Assembly (NCBI GenBank): GCA_030268105.1
Contig: BSDZ01000004.1
Coordinates: 7,793,501-7,857,500, forward strand
Length of the DNA: 64,000 nucleotides
Source: Volvox africanus
Taxonomy: Eukaryota; Chlorophyta; Chlorophyceae; Chlamydomonadales; Volvocaceae
Direction: 5' to 3'
Shown here piece after piece: positions 12,601-24,104 of the stretch. The position numbers were made by a program, and so were the translations under genes. Below the pieces are notes generated by a model. The model did not search any database, was not told the DNA's origin, and saw nothing but the letters and a program-made list of their open reading frames with translations. Within the stretch, counting starts at the first letter, position 1, and every line of letters starts with the position of its first letter.

Positions 12601-13646
12601 CTTGAGCTGTTTGGGGTCTGCTGCTGAATGCTATTGCGGGCTATGGATCGGATATAGTCTCGAAGCTGGGTGGGCTCATGACCGCTGTCTGCCCTCGTAA
12701 CCGACAGCCACCATGCCGAGTCTCGATGACGTCAACACTGAGCGGGCTCCTGGCCTTCAGCTCTCTCCACCCTTTCATTATCCGAATCCCGGGCTCAGAG
12801 TTACACACACACGCACTTCTCCCGGGCTCCCTATAAAGCCGCAACCCCGGCCCCATCCAGTGCGCGGGGACTTCACCAGCACCTGTTCGCTTTGCAATCC
12901 TCTTGGTCGCTGCAGGTGACGGTTGGTCTCCTCGTCTTGAGGACGCGGTGCTCCACGGCTGCATCCCCGTAGTGATCATGGACGGCGTGAGAGCTGTGTG
13001 GGAGGACCAGCTGGAGTTTGAGAGGTGCAGCATCCGGGTGGGAGAGCAGGAGCTGGAAGGGCTCCCGCAGCAGCTGGCGGTGGTGCCACAAAGGGTGGTA
13101 GAGGACATGCAGCGCCGGCTGAGGAAGGTGTGGCACAGGTAAGAGGCAGAGAGACGGTGGGCAGGGAGGGGCGGCCGGGAGCCAGAGGAGATTGGGCACC
13201 TTGATGGAGGTCTCAGGTGACTGGCGCGGGAAGTCAGGTGTGTGCACGGGCATATGGGGGGTTGCATGAGCGCGCGTGCGCACGGGTATGTGTGCGCGTA
13301 GGGGTGGAAGACTTAAATCCCATTCCCCGCGTGCTTACATACATCATGCAGCTGCACGACGACGCAATCTATGCGGTGTAGATACCTATGAGGTGATCAC
13401 GTAATGCGCCATTGCGAGCGCAGGTACGCCTATGTGAGCCACCCGATCCTCGCGAGAGAAATGAACGACGTCCTGCGTCAGAACGTGCAGACATGGCGCC
13501 AACAGATGGAGGACAACAAGCAGGACCTGGCGCTGGTGCAGCGTATAACCGACCAATTGGAGCAGAGGGCGGTGTTTCCCGCGCAGGATGATGCCTTCCA
13601 CACCGTCTTGCAGTGGCTCTATTGGCGAATACCGGACACCCGATGA
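6608..13646 (+). CDS. EGF-repeat exostosin-family glycosyltransferase (GT47)
   Basis: Predicted protein of about 861 residues from 17 exons: 6608-6682, 6758-6888, 6987-7333, 7568-7708, 7827-7957, 8238-8341, 8835-9010, 9196-9415, 9684-9794, 10090-10199, 10739-10817, 11140-11204, 11555-11724, 11936-12072, 12318-12460, 12916-13138 and 13424-13646. It starts with a hydrophobic signal or anchor (SSIALLVLLLPTVWG). Cysteine-rich EGF-like units follow, CPRNCSGVGNCNYDTGTCDC near residue 160 and CPNQCSGHGECDSGFCKC near 330. The exostosin domain runs from about residue 419 (RPLIYVYDLPPAYN) to the end and includes FDPETADYFYVPMYSSC, GGRDHIWLMTHDEGAC, HWGRTDLHHESN, and GDGWSPRLEDAVLHGCIPVV, the nucleotide-sugar-binding signature. 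This EGF-plus-exostosin layout is typical of volvocine algae. The likely role is glycan or glycoprotein synthesis in the Golgi; donor and acceptor are unknown. Exon 2/3 boundaries are the least certain. Intron 5 uses a GC donor. Confidence 0.88.
8183..8226. repeat. Short 10-bp tandem repeat in intron 5 of the exostosin gene
   Basis: About four copies of TGCTGCCCCC lie just before the 3' splice site at 8237 and form its pyrimidine-rich tract. Confidence 0.8.
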
Positions 13647-15046
13647 ACATGAAGGACGATCAGGAGGGAAATGGTGATGGTGAGGCGGTGACCACCTGGC
13701 GGTGTTGTCGGCCCACTCGTTGGACCCTGCACCAGCCGTGCATGTGCGCTAACGTGAGAGCCCTCGAAAAATCGAATGACAAGTATAGCGTACAGCTGAC
13801 TGCATGGGGCGGGAGGGCGCTTTCGGGTGAGCAGTCCTACAGCCGCAAGACTATCAGAACTTCGGAGTTGTGCGTGCGGCGGAAACCTCACAGTCCATGT
13901 TTCACAGAGGACTCACAGCCGAAGCAATGCTCCACATTTAGGGCAGTGCTGGGCGGGTCTTGCGCGGATTCGGCAGTTCGGAGTGGGAGTTACCAAGGTG
14001 CGCAACGAAAGCCAGTGGTTGCAGAGGTGTGCTGGTTGGGGACATGGGATGCGCAGGGTGGTTGACTACTGATCCGTAGTCCAAAGCGGTGGGCCTGCCT
14101 CGTACGTCTCGGTGGGGGGTCGCAATGACGTTCGAGCGTTGGGCGAATGCTACCCACGACGAATGCCGTACATAGCTTCAGAAATGGGGGATATTGATGA
14201 AATCCAAATCCAGCTGCAAGCGGAGCCTACACATGTGCCTTGCGAGCGACGCGCAGCGTCATTTTCTCGTGCGCCCACATACCCGGGCGCTCCTGGGGCG
14301 CTCTCGACAGTGGGCATCCTTGCGTTATGTCTATTCCTGGTTCTGTTTTCGTATTCTTGCATTTTGCTTTCTAAGCTCCTTGGAAGCCGCCTTCGCGTCG
14401 TGTTTGGTTTTAGATGGGTACACAATGGAGCCTAGCGAGCGCTAGGTACGGCAGTACGCCTCATGTGCTCCCGCGGGGTGAGTACGCAGGATGGTGGACA
14501 TCTTTTGAATTTGGGCAGCGAGCTGTCTCAGCGAGTAGCGTTTACGGCACTGCGAAACACTGTTGACTGTTTTCTGAAGTCAACATGGGCCCCTGTTAGG
14601 GCATCGCCTCGGCACTGTGAGATTGCGTCTTCTGCCGCCATGGCACGGCCGCCTGGATGAGAGAGGCAAAGCCACAGCGCACGCGGCGCTGTTCCAAATG
14701 TGAACGACTCGTCATGGATGTAAGGATGTCAGGTATCCATTTGCCTTCCCCAAGCATGTGCAACAACTTACGTAGGCGAGGCCTTTCTCCAAAGCCCTAA
14801 GTCCGGATACAGGATCGATTCGAGAACCGAGTTCATGAGAGACATCGTGTGTATTTGTGTTGAGTGCAACGGCTGACCGGACGGAACCCCGGGGTGCGGC
14901 TGCGGGGTTACCTACGGACACTGGGGCATGTACAGCAACACATTTACATAGGACCCAATGTCATTTTCAGCTCCTCAACGACAATTCAGTCTTAACCCTC
15001 TAGCGAGTTCCTGGGGGCTTTTAATGACAGTTATTGTGTGCCTGCT
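13647..15046. other. Intergenic, convergent 3' regions
   Basis: 1.4 kb between the exostosin stop and the stop of the oppositely oriented DUF1295 gene. Open frames up to about 150 codons occur (for example 13613-14065 and 14112-14435, the latter with a hydrophobic stretch). None shows a recognisable domain or splice-consistent extension. I read it as UTR and spacer. Confidence 0.4.
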
Positions 15047-17263
15047 CTAATCGCTTCCAGTGTCTCCAAGTCGTTTTCCCGGCCAACAGGGGACAATGGC
15101 GCTGGTGGTGACTTGGTATGCCGCGTAGTCGGGGTATTTGGCGGCACTAATCCGCTCCGTGATCCACAGTGAGCCGGCATGGAAGAGGAGTGTGAGGCAC
15201 GCCGCACCTGCCGCCGACCAGCCCAACAGACAGCGACATGGCAGCACGGCACAGAGGATGTAGAAGGACCACCACATGCCGTATTCGCCTGCAACGCATG
15301 CGCCGGTACATGCGGGGTTTGAGGCTCACGAACAATTCCTACTGGATTACGCATCACATGATGGCACCGTACCACCATCTCGTTGTTGCCAAAGGTCGGC
15401 GGCGAGACTATCCATCTAAGGGTGTATTCCCTTTCTTAAGCAGTCCCTTTCCCCGCGCTAACAGGCAGGCACCGTCCTCTAGGATGTTTTGGTTGGGCTA
15501 TGCATTCAGGAAAGAGTCCATACCACTGTCGGGCTTCATGAAAGGGAGTAGCGACGAGGGGCATCCAAGATAAATCCTCTGTACGGCATTGCCACACAGA
15601 CATTTCTTACAAAAGAAGTTGGGGTGACGAGAGAAGCGGAACAACCCGGTGGTTCGAAAACCACGCTTGTAGTCCCCTCTCCGCAGCTGCCCGCTTGCCA
15701 GCAGCTGGTGCTTGCGCCTCTGGAAGGCCCATTGTTGCTCGTCCGCTGTCACCTCGCCCAATAGCAGCAGCGCGAACAAGGCTGCTGCTGCCCAGTCAGC
15801 ACTCCCCAGAGGCTGAGGGGTACCGTTCTCCACCTTGCGACCCACAGTCGCTGTTATGAATGCAGGGATGGTGATGAGGAGGCACAGCGCGTGCTGGGCT
15901 AGGGCCACGAATGCCAGGTTGAATACCTCGAACACCCCCTGCGGGCGGATTGAGGGCAGTGAGGGGCGCGCTCAGATACCGTACCGAGCATGTTCCCGCT
16001 GAGAACCGGGGAAACGCTCCACTCTGCTCTCTGCATGACCAGCCCCTGACCAGTATCAGACACTCGAGGTCGGAGGTAGTCGCTGATGGCACATTTGAAT
16101 TCCGGGACCGCAGGGCCGGGCGATGACCTGGCCATGAATAACACCGCAGGGCCCCAACCATGTCTGCCGTGCGCGTCAGTCAGTCGGCAACCCCCAGCAG
16201 GTACCGCCCTCTCGCCTCACCGGATGCATGAGCTTGCGCACCTCCGCCCACCTGCAGACGGCCGGTCATCACCCGGCGGGAGTTCGAAGGAGAAGATGGC
16301 GAATGCACATGAAGTAACCCCCTCAGCACAAAAAAGCCCTAAGAAAACCTGTACGATGAACACGGATCATTCGCTGTTTATGTCCAGTGGCCACTTTTAA
16401 GCAGTCATACTGTTAAAGTAACAGCCGCCACAGCGCGTGTCGCAGCTCACCTGTAGTCCTCGTAATGCAGGCTGTAGCCGCCCTTTCGCCAAAAGTTGAA
16501 TGTCAAGCGGCAGCCCCACACTGTTGCGAGAGCGGCAGCAACCAGCAATCGGGCGTCCGCGCCCGAGCTCGAGACAGCGGTGCTGACTGCTGTTAATATA
16601 CGGGAGATCGAAATGCCCCTGCCAGCGCCGTTGCTGGTACTGACGGTGAGCGCTATGCGCACAGCAGCCACGGCAGTTTTTATGTCGTACCAACCGAAAA
16701 TAATGACATAGATAGGAGGTAGAATGGACCTACAAGGTGCGAAATCATTGTGATCTTTTGGAGCGGCTTCTTGGAGCCTTAAGGGCATGTACGGCACTCC
16801 ATACAGTGTCCGGGAAGAATCTGTACAATCTGAGAGTGACTGAAATGGAGACTCCGATTGAGTCACCTGCGTGTTTGGATCACTTTACTCCAGGCTTAGC
16901 GGCCCGAAGGACTTTATGGAAGACCCTGTGCAGTGGCCTTGTGTGACCCACAGAACCCATGCGGGTTGCGCTTTAACATTGTCGGACACCTCCGGCATCG
17001 GTCACGCGCCTAGCGAACACCCACCACATACGATCCACGTGAGAGCAATTTCGAGTCACTAGGTACCACAACCAGCACAACAAGGCGGCTGCCAGCGCCA
17101 CCAACTCCGCCAGTACCAGCGGAGATTCGTGGGCGGTTAGTGCTCGCAAGGTCTCGCAGGGATGAACAGGTAGCGTATGGAGGGTGTATAAGAAATACCG
17201 GGTTGCTTCCAAGGCCTCATCCATGCCTTGGCCATCGGCAGGGCATAGGAACCGGTAACCCAT
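15047..17263 (-). CDS. DUF1295 / steroid 5-alpha-reductase-like membrane protein
   Basis: Predicted protein of 372 residues. Exons on the minus strand are 17263-17025, 16729-16451, 16251-16221, 15938-15611 and 15288-15047, phases consistent. It is multi-spanning, with hydrophobic segments around LVLAELVALAAALLCWLWYL, LPPIYVIIFGWYDIKT, the HALCLLITIPAFI stretch and ADWAAAALFALLLLGEV. Family signatures are HVDRMWSILPP, VWGCRLTFNFWRKGGY, HYEDYRWAEVRK, FRFSRHPNFFCEYGMWWSFY (split by intron 4) and AAKYPDYAAYQ near the C-terminus. PF06966-type proteins are related to 3-oxo-5-alpha-steroid 4-dehydrogenases and use NADPH, but the substrate of the algal and plant members is not established. A second possible start (MDEALEATRYF) lies 13 codons downstream. 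The location is probably ER or another endomembrane. Confidence 0.88.
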
Positions 17264-17546
17264 GCAGGCGGGAAAAGTGGGTTTCGGCAGTTGTAGCCTG
17301 GAGGTGTTTAACTACAAGAAATTTATATTGGATTACCGATCTGCAATTACGAAAGGCGCAGTAACGCAACCGACGTTGCCTCGGGTAACGTGAAGCATTT
17401 TGTGTCGCAACCGTGTAGTACACTTTTTCTATCCGTCGACTTTTGGTAAGATGTTTGTACTGCATTTTGTTGTAATTCATCTTGGAGCTGGCCAACCTGA
17501 ACTCCAGACGGATACGTGCACACGGTTCACCACAATTTAACAAGTA
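17264..17546. promoter_or_regulatory. Divergent upstream region
   Basis: 283 bp between the start of the DUF1295 gene (minus) and the start of the small membrane protein (plus). It must carry promoters for both. No specific element is recognised. Confidence 0.35.
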
Positions 17547-17780
17547 ATGTGGGTGCAACTTGGCGCAATCGCCGCTGGTGCGCTTGCTCTTGCATCCGTA
17601 CACACTTATTTTGAACGAAGTCTTGGCAGGAAGGATCAAGCGGGCAAGGGCACCTCTGCCTCGGCGGCCGAGGCGACGAAACAACTTCCAAAGCCTGACG
17701 GCCAGGCTCCAGCCCGCAGTATTTTGCAAGCGCAGATGTGGCAACAGGCGCAAGCTGTTGCACGCAAGTTGAAGAAGTAA
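17547..17780 (+). CDS. Small single-span membrane protein, unknown function
   Basis: A single-exon reading frame of 77 residues, from ATG at 17547 to TAA. Residues 3-18 (VQLGAIAAGALALASV) form a hydrophobic helix, followed by a charged, Ala/Gln/Lys-rich tail ending in RKLKK. I do not recognise the family. The layout, a short N-terminal anchor with a basic soluble tail, is common among small mitochondrial and organelle proteins, but this is only a guess. It lies only 68 bp upstream of the LRR gene on the same strand, so it may alternatively be a 5' feature of that transcript. Confidence 0.45.
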   Translation: MWVQLGAIAAGALALASVHTYFERSLGRKDQAGKGTSASAAEATKQLPKPDGQAPARSILQAQMWQQAQAVARKLKK

Positions 17781-17848
17781 TTCTGTCGTTTCAGTCCACT
17801 TAGCTCACGTATCATTAGGGCGGCCCCAGTCGAGCGCACACCGGCGTT

Positions 17849-20800
17849 ATGCAGCTCTCGAAAATTTGCAGCACACATTCGGCTGAACCCTTACAAGGAG
17901 GGGCGGCTGCAGACGCTTCACCTCGCGCACTCCTGCGGCGTCGTACAGTTGCGGCTGCGTTGCCTTGCAGGGCATTGGCGGCCGTACGCCCTGGGGACCC
18001 CAGGGACGGCCTCCCACAGGTTCCCAGGTCGCCAGGTGATGTCGGTTCTCAGGCACGTGCCGCTCATCGCCTTCAAACTATTACCCGATCAAACTACTCC
18101 CGCACCTCTTGGCGTACAGCCATCTTGAGCGAGCAGGAGGACTCGACAAATGCCGAGCACATAAGCTTGCAGGCGCAGCCTACAGTTCAAGACAGCGCTG
18201 GGAAGTCGTTCGCGAAGGAGGGTGGCAGCGGTGGGGCGGCACAGACAGACGAAGTGGAAGTTGCTGATAACGGCACGCTGACGGGCGCCGAGCTACGTGT
18301 AAAGTTAGCCTTAGCTGCCAGCAGCGGTCGATTGGACCTGACGGACTGCCGCTTGGAGAAGCTGCCGACCGAGGTGCTGCAGCTCACGGAGCTTGAGGTT
18401 AGCGTCCTGGGTTAGGAACGCGGAGGCGTCGCGGGACGGCCAGGCGGGGGAGAGTACACAGTGCCTCTGGCCCTCCCTCATCACAAGCACTGGCAGTCTG
18501 GCGCAATCTAAACCAGCGCAATAAACACATCTTTATGTAGTTTACTCAACGATTTAGGGTTAGCTCCGATGTTTTGTTTTCGCACCCATGTGGTCGGGAT
18601 GTTCGCCCGCCTTGGCCCCTCCGCCCCCTCCGCCCCTCAGGAGCTGCAGCTCTCCGGAAACTGTCTCACGGACCTGCCGGATGAGATCTCGCGTCTGACG
18701 GCCCTGCGGCGTTTGGGACTTGCGGGGAATTTACTGACCACTTTGCCACCCGGAATCGGGGCATTGAAAGGACTGGAGGGGCTATGGCTGCATGGCAACT
18801 TGATTGCCAGCCTGCCGCAGCAGTTGAGCAACCTGGGTGCGCTGCGGGCCTTATCTCTGGCGGGTAAGTGAGTGACGGGGGGACGCCTAGGGCTTCGTGT
18901 GCATGTCCGTCCTCAGTCCTAAGTGTGTTGCTGTCGCTGGCCATTCCAACCCCCTGTGCTATCTGTTCCATGCAGCAGTCAGCAGCGTGCGGTGCCTTTT
19001 GCTTGTGCTCGCGCACCAACGTCCTCGTGACGCCCCCGTCACGACTTAAATTGAACTGTCCGCCTACGGGTTGCGGCGACGAGGGGCATAGGTAACTGTT
19101 TGGAGGGCGTTCCTTCGGGATCTTTGGCGGGGCTCACCTCGCTTACGGACCTCACTCTGGCGGGCAATCGGCTTGAGGCGCTGCCGCCGGGGGAGCTGGC
19201 GCCGCTGAGCCGCTTGCGCAAACTGGCGCTCAACGGCAACCGGCTGATGTCCAGGTCGCCGGGGGAGCTGGGGCTGGGGTCCAACATGACCGGTCTCACG
19301 GAGCTGATGATGCAGGTGCTGTGGTCAAGAGAAGAATGGGTGCAGGATTTGGGGGAGATGGCTTTCATGGGGGTGGTTGAGCCGTTGTCCGTGAATACTG
19401 TGCCAGGTGTTTTCCATATCTGGTGACAGGGGGGATGTGTGTGGGGCTTGAGGCTCCGCTCCAGGGAAGAGCTCATAGGAACATGATCACTCGTTGCCTG
19501 GCGGGATTTGAACTGTTGGGGATACGTTTCGCCGCGGTCACGGCGGCTGTGCATGCAAGAAGGTTGTGCCTCACCCCAGGATGTCATATGCTGCCCGCTC
19601 TCTCCGCCGGCAGGGTAATCGGCTGGAGTGCGCGGACCCCGCCATCTTCGAATGCCCGGTAGGGGGCCTGAGCAGTCGCTGTTGCCGGGGAGAGTCTGGC
19701 GGCCTGAGGGGTTGCCTGGAGTGCTGCGATTGCAGAGAGTAGCGATGGGTGCAAGCACCCGTGGCTGCGGCAATGACCTTCCGGAAAAATGTGTCGCCGG
19801 TCCTGTTGCGCCCCAGGCTTCGTCTTCGTGCAAGCGGGCCCGTCTGCAGCTCGTGAACTGCGCGGTCGCATTCGCATCGGAATCTTCACTGGCCAAGAAT
19901 GAACCTCCCCTCTATCTCTGTGTCCCCCATCTCCTGCTGCACACAGGCCCTCCAGGAGCTATCCCTGGCGGACAACCAGCTGACCGGGTTGCCCTCCAGC
20001 CTGGCAGCTGCGACTGCGCTCTCCCGACTGCATCTCTTCGGAAACTGCATTACTTCATTGACCGCGGCGCAGCTGGCAGGTTTGCCCTCGCTGTCCTCAT
20101 GCTGGCTGGAGGGCAATGCGCTGCGCGGAGAGGCGGTGGCTGCGCTGATCGCAGTGGCGGGCAGCGGGGCCATGCCACATCTGAAGGCATTGGGGCTCGA
20201 TCAGTCACAGGTAGAAGCCGCAGCAGCGGCAGCGACAGGACAGCCCGGTGACGGTGGCGCCGCCATCCAGTTACCCTCCAATGTCCGTGTGGGCTGCGTT
20301 TTGGGGTCCGGCCCTGGGTACTTCAAATTGCAGTACGGGCCACAATGCCCAGCCGGCAGCAGCGGCAGCGATAGACCCGGTGCCCGCCGAGCAGGATGGA
20401 GTGCAGAAAGGGGGGGTACGGGAGTTGGCTGCGGCCATGATCTGCTGGTAGTGGCGTTCGGAAGCGCGCCAGGGACCCCGAATTGGGGTGGGCTGCTGAG
20501 CAAGGTCTATACGACGGCGGGGGAGAGCAGGTGCGTAGCAGGGTTTTAGATTGGCTGGTTTGGGTCTTCCCCGTTGTGCAGATGTCGCCTTTAAACCCGA
20601 CTACGAAAGCCCGTTGCGGTACTCACTACATCAGAACAGATGATGTGCAGGGTTTCCATGTTCGCATTCATCTGGGCCCACCCCTCATGGGCCTATTCGC
20701 CTGATCGGCCCCTCCCTCGTCCCCTCGGTGGGTTCTCATTCCCTCACCCGCACACGGGCAGGTACTTCGACGTGCTGTACGTGGCGGACCCCTCGCGAGA

Positions 20801-21886
20801 CTGGTATGGAGGCGGCGATGACTCCGTGTATGCCTATTATCGGGACCGGCTCTCTGCCTACACCTGCAATTATGCTCGAGTGCTCATGCTCGGGGACTCC
20901 ATGGGTGCGACGGCAGCGCTCATGTTTTCGGACCTGGCCACCGGGGCGCTGGCGTTCTGCCCCCAGGTTCGCCGCATCGTGGGCACACGGACATGGGCAA
21001 GGGGCATATGGACTGCTTTAGGGAGCCTTTAAATGTTCCCAAATGGACACAACCAACCGCAGCAAATTCGCAAGGTCCATGTTACTGCAATCACCGGAGT
21101 TAGGACGCAGAAGAAAAGGTGGAAGCGACTAATGCTCCGGATGCAGGATTGCTGGCTGTTAGTGTACAATTAATAAGCTTTATTAAAGTGACCACCCATC
21201 TCGACCCGCCGCCCTCTGCAATCCAGGTGGACTTGACGGCCGCATCGATCCGCCCCGGCAGACCTGGTCCTTGGCTGTCACGGCTGCGGCAGCGGCTGGT
21301 TGCCGCCGTGACGGCCTCTAAGGGGCATCTCAACGTCTTGGTTGGCACTTGGCAGCATGATCTGGGTCAAGCCAACTTACTGCTCGCGAGAAGCGCCAGC
21401 GAACCTCAGACCAGGCGGGATTCGGCCGGGAACGGAAGGAACGTGGAGGAGACAATAGTGAATAAGAATGGGCCTGGGGCCCGGCAGGGAGTGTCGCGTG
21501 GCTGGAGGGAGGCCGGTGTTGCAACGATGAATGAAGGTGGGGTCCGTGTACGAATGGTGGGCTCGGATTCTGGCGGGGCGGCTCCTCAGCGCAAGCCCTG
21601 GGCTTGGGAGCGTACGGTAGAGAGCACTGGAATGTCCATTGGCGTTGATGCGGCTGGCTGCGGAACGTGTGTGCAAGATGGAGACTTGCGATCAGAACGG
21701 CATGGAAGTGCGTCTTACGGCGATAGTGGTTGCGGTGGGGTGAATATTAAAGTGTTTTCAGTGGATAGCCATCGCTTGGCCGCGGCTCTGGATGCACGTG
21801 GGCAGCTTGTGCCCCTGGTCCAAGACGCGGTCCTGCATCAGCTGGGGTTACCATTAAGGAACGTGCGGGTTTCCAACCTGCTGTAA
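17849..21886 (+). CDS. Leucine-rich-repeat protein fused to alpha/beta-hydrolase-like domain
   Basis: Predicted protein of 829 residues. Exons are 17849-18397, 18641-18863, 19092-19315, 19614-19658, 19947-20530, 20762-20966 and 21227-21886, phases consistent. The first 100 residues are Arg/Ala/Ser-rich with few acidic residues, compatible with an organelle transit peptide. LRRs of the LxxLxLxxNxLxxLPxx type start near residue 150 (GRLDLTDCRLEKLPTEVLQL) and run to about 440, ending with ALQELSLADNQLTGLPSSLA and further repeats. The C-terminal part has HDLLVVAFGSAPGTPNWGG, FDVLYVADPSRDWYGG and LMLGDSMGATAALMFS. GDSMGA looks like a G-x-S-x-G nucleophile elbow. Plants have LRR proteins with the same hydrolase-like tail; their activity is not known to me. 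The last exon carries a low-complexity insertion (about residues 660-750) that may hide an unrecognised intron. Confidence 0.78.
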
Positions 21887-22209
21887 TGAGGAGCAAGGCA
21901 AGGACATCGTTGCTTATCGACTGCATTCAGTGTCTCGTTGGATGAGAGAGCGGACAGGAGCGGGCAAGCGCACGTACAGCGGGATGAGATGTGCACGTGA
22001 CGCCCAGTTTAATCACATATGCCTTACTACTGGTTCCATCCATATCAATGTGTGACTTCATCGTGCGTCCTTGATTCACCGCGGTCTTGTAGGTATCCGC
22101 ACATGGAACTATGTCGTACAGCTTTTCAAAGCAGCAGAAGGTCCGTGCACAGTCAACATAATTAACACTTAGGTATCGATCGATTTCAATAACGTTAGGA
22201 TATTTGAAA
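21887..22209. other. Intergenic spacer
   Basis: 323 bp between the LRR stop and the coiled-coil start, both on the plus strand. It should contain a 3' UTR and a promoter. No motif or gene is seen. Confidence 0.4.
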
Positions 22210-23155
22210 ATGTTTTCATGTTTTGGGACCTCTAAGCTAGATGCATTACGAAAGGAAATTGACGCCTTAAAATCGGAACTAGAGTCCAAGGACTGCGAAG
22301 TTGATCGACTGCGGCGCCTCGATGCATCCCAAAGGCAGAAGGAGGAACAGCAGACGGAGTCCTTACAGGCTGCAGCAGCACATATCGCTCAGTTGGAGGC
22401 CCGGCTGTCGATGGAACGAATGGAGCAGCAGCGAATCAGCAAAGAGAATGAGATGCAGCTTCGATCAGATTATGAACAGAAGTTGACGGATGCTGCTCAA
22501 CAGCGGAATATTTTGGAACGTGAGCTGGAGGACGTGCGACAGCGCCTCGCAGAGCAGCAGCTCATGGTGGAGCGCCAACGGCACCAGCTGGAGGACACGG
22601 TACTCGAGCAAACGCAGCAGCTTGAAAAGTTCAGAGAGGACACGCGGGAGCTGCTCGAGATACGGCTGCTTGAGGAGCAGGAAAAGCTGGAGCGGCTCGA
22701 GGAGAAGCACACCATCGAGCGCACCAAGCTGCTGCGGCGATTGGCGGCTGAGGAGCATCGCGCGCGACGTTTCCAGAAACAAATTGCGAATTTTACCGAG
22801 GTGGGCTACTTGTTTTGCTGCATATTGCGGCCATTTGTGCACATAGCATACAGCACAACCGCTGCAATTGGGGCTCTCGCTATGCGATGCGCAGACCATG
22901 GAGGAGGTTTCCAACATCCTAACCGCTGTGGAGAATGACCAGAAGACGATCGCCAGCCCTGTTAAGGTGGACAAAAAGGCCAAGGCGTCAGTGGTACGTA
23001 CGTTAGGATTATTTACGCTTGCCCCGCATTATCTCAGGTGATGCTCACAACACTGCCTGCAGGCCGCAGACCAGCTGCGCCAGTCTATCGCTTTGTTTAA
23101 GCGGACAAAAGACGAGCAGACACTTGACCAAGGTGCAATACAGGAATGTACCTAG
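22210..23155 (+). CDS. Coiled-coil protein of unknown function
   Basis: Predicted protein of 260 residues in three exons: 22210-22800, 22895-22993 and 23063-23155. It begins MFSCFGTSKLDALRKE, and Cys4 near the N-terminus could be acylated. From residue 8 to about 190 the chain is an almost unbroken, Glu/Gln/Arg-rich heptad coiled coil without prolines, for example ELEDVRQRLAEQQLMVERQR. The last two exons give a less regular helical end (TMEEVSNILTAVENDQKT, AADQLRQSIALFKRTKDE). A possible donor at 23133 could extend the gene further, but I found no phase-compatible exon before the Kir start, so the in-frame TAG at 23153 is taken. There is no catalytic domain. A structural or tethering role is only inferred from the coiled coil. 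Confidence 0.7.
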
Positions 23156-24104
23156 CGCAGTGCAGCGCGTGCGCCTAGGCCCATTACCAAATGCACCTCT
23201 GCCGGTGTAGGTATAGATGGACATCTCCATGCTGAGCTCACCAAGCTACATGCAAGATCACTGATTCCGTTTAATGTTCTTATGGCGTACAGCTTGCAGG
23301 GTTTGGTCTGCCGTGTTTAGGGTTTTGTTGTGGCAGTGCGGCGCAGGTGTATGTAGGCTTACGCTCATAGGTCGCATGGAGGTGTGTTGTCAACATGGGT
23401 TGAAGTGTAGGGCAGCATGCGCTGGGAAGCCGTGGGGTCGCACGCAAATTCATTTGAAGGTCGATAGTAACGAGTATGTTGCAAACATAGGTGACACTGT
23501 GTGCCCGGGTTCACACTTTCGTCAACGACATCATTTGCTGACAGTGGCCTGGCTTTAGATCAGTTGCATGGTTTAATGAGCGATACCCGCGGTAACATTG
23601 TAAGCTAAATGTTTTTGCGCAATGCAAAGTTATGCGATGGGGTCTGCATACCACGACACGCACCAGCCTTAAACTGTGGCTCAAGGAATATCTTCCATCA
23701 ATTCCTAACATCATGTTCAGCACCTTCGCGTTTACATGGATATTCCGTATATGGTATGTGCATACAGAAATGTCTGACCTTGAGCAACTTGACTTGACAT
23801 GGTTGTGAACCTGTACGGCGACAGCGGTACAAATATGCAAACATCCAGCAGCTTTTTGGCCTTACTTCATTGCATCGTGCGCATTGTGGGCTCAGGAATC
23901 CCTAATCATGATAAGCCGAGGTCGTGTTTGGATCATTCCCACCAGTACTTGAACCCGTGGCATAGACGAACCCACAGAATGTTCATGTCCAATTAGGCTG
24001 TATGCACATATTGTAATCTCGATACTGAAGTCAATTGTGTGAAAGTGTCAGGAAGGCAAGAAGTTCCGTGAGCGCTCAAATTTTTACTCAGCAAGTGCAG
24101 CCTT
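23156..24104. other. Intergenic, upstream of the Kir gene
   Basis: 949 bp with no domain-bearing frame and no repeat. It is presumed to contain the 3' end of the coiled-coil transcript and the Kir promoter. Confidence 0.4.

Noticed and set aside
14112..14435. 107-codon ORF with a hydrophobic stretch between the exostosin and DUF1295 genes
   Set aside because: No recognised family, no splice partners, and it lies where the 3' UTRs of two convergent genes are expected.
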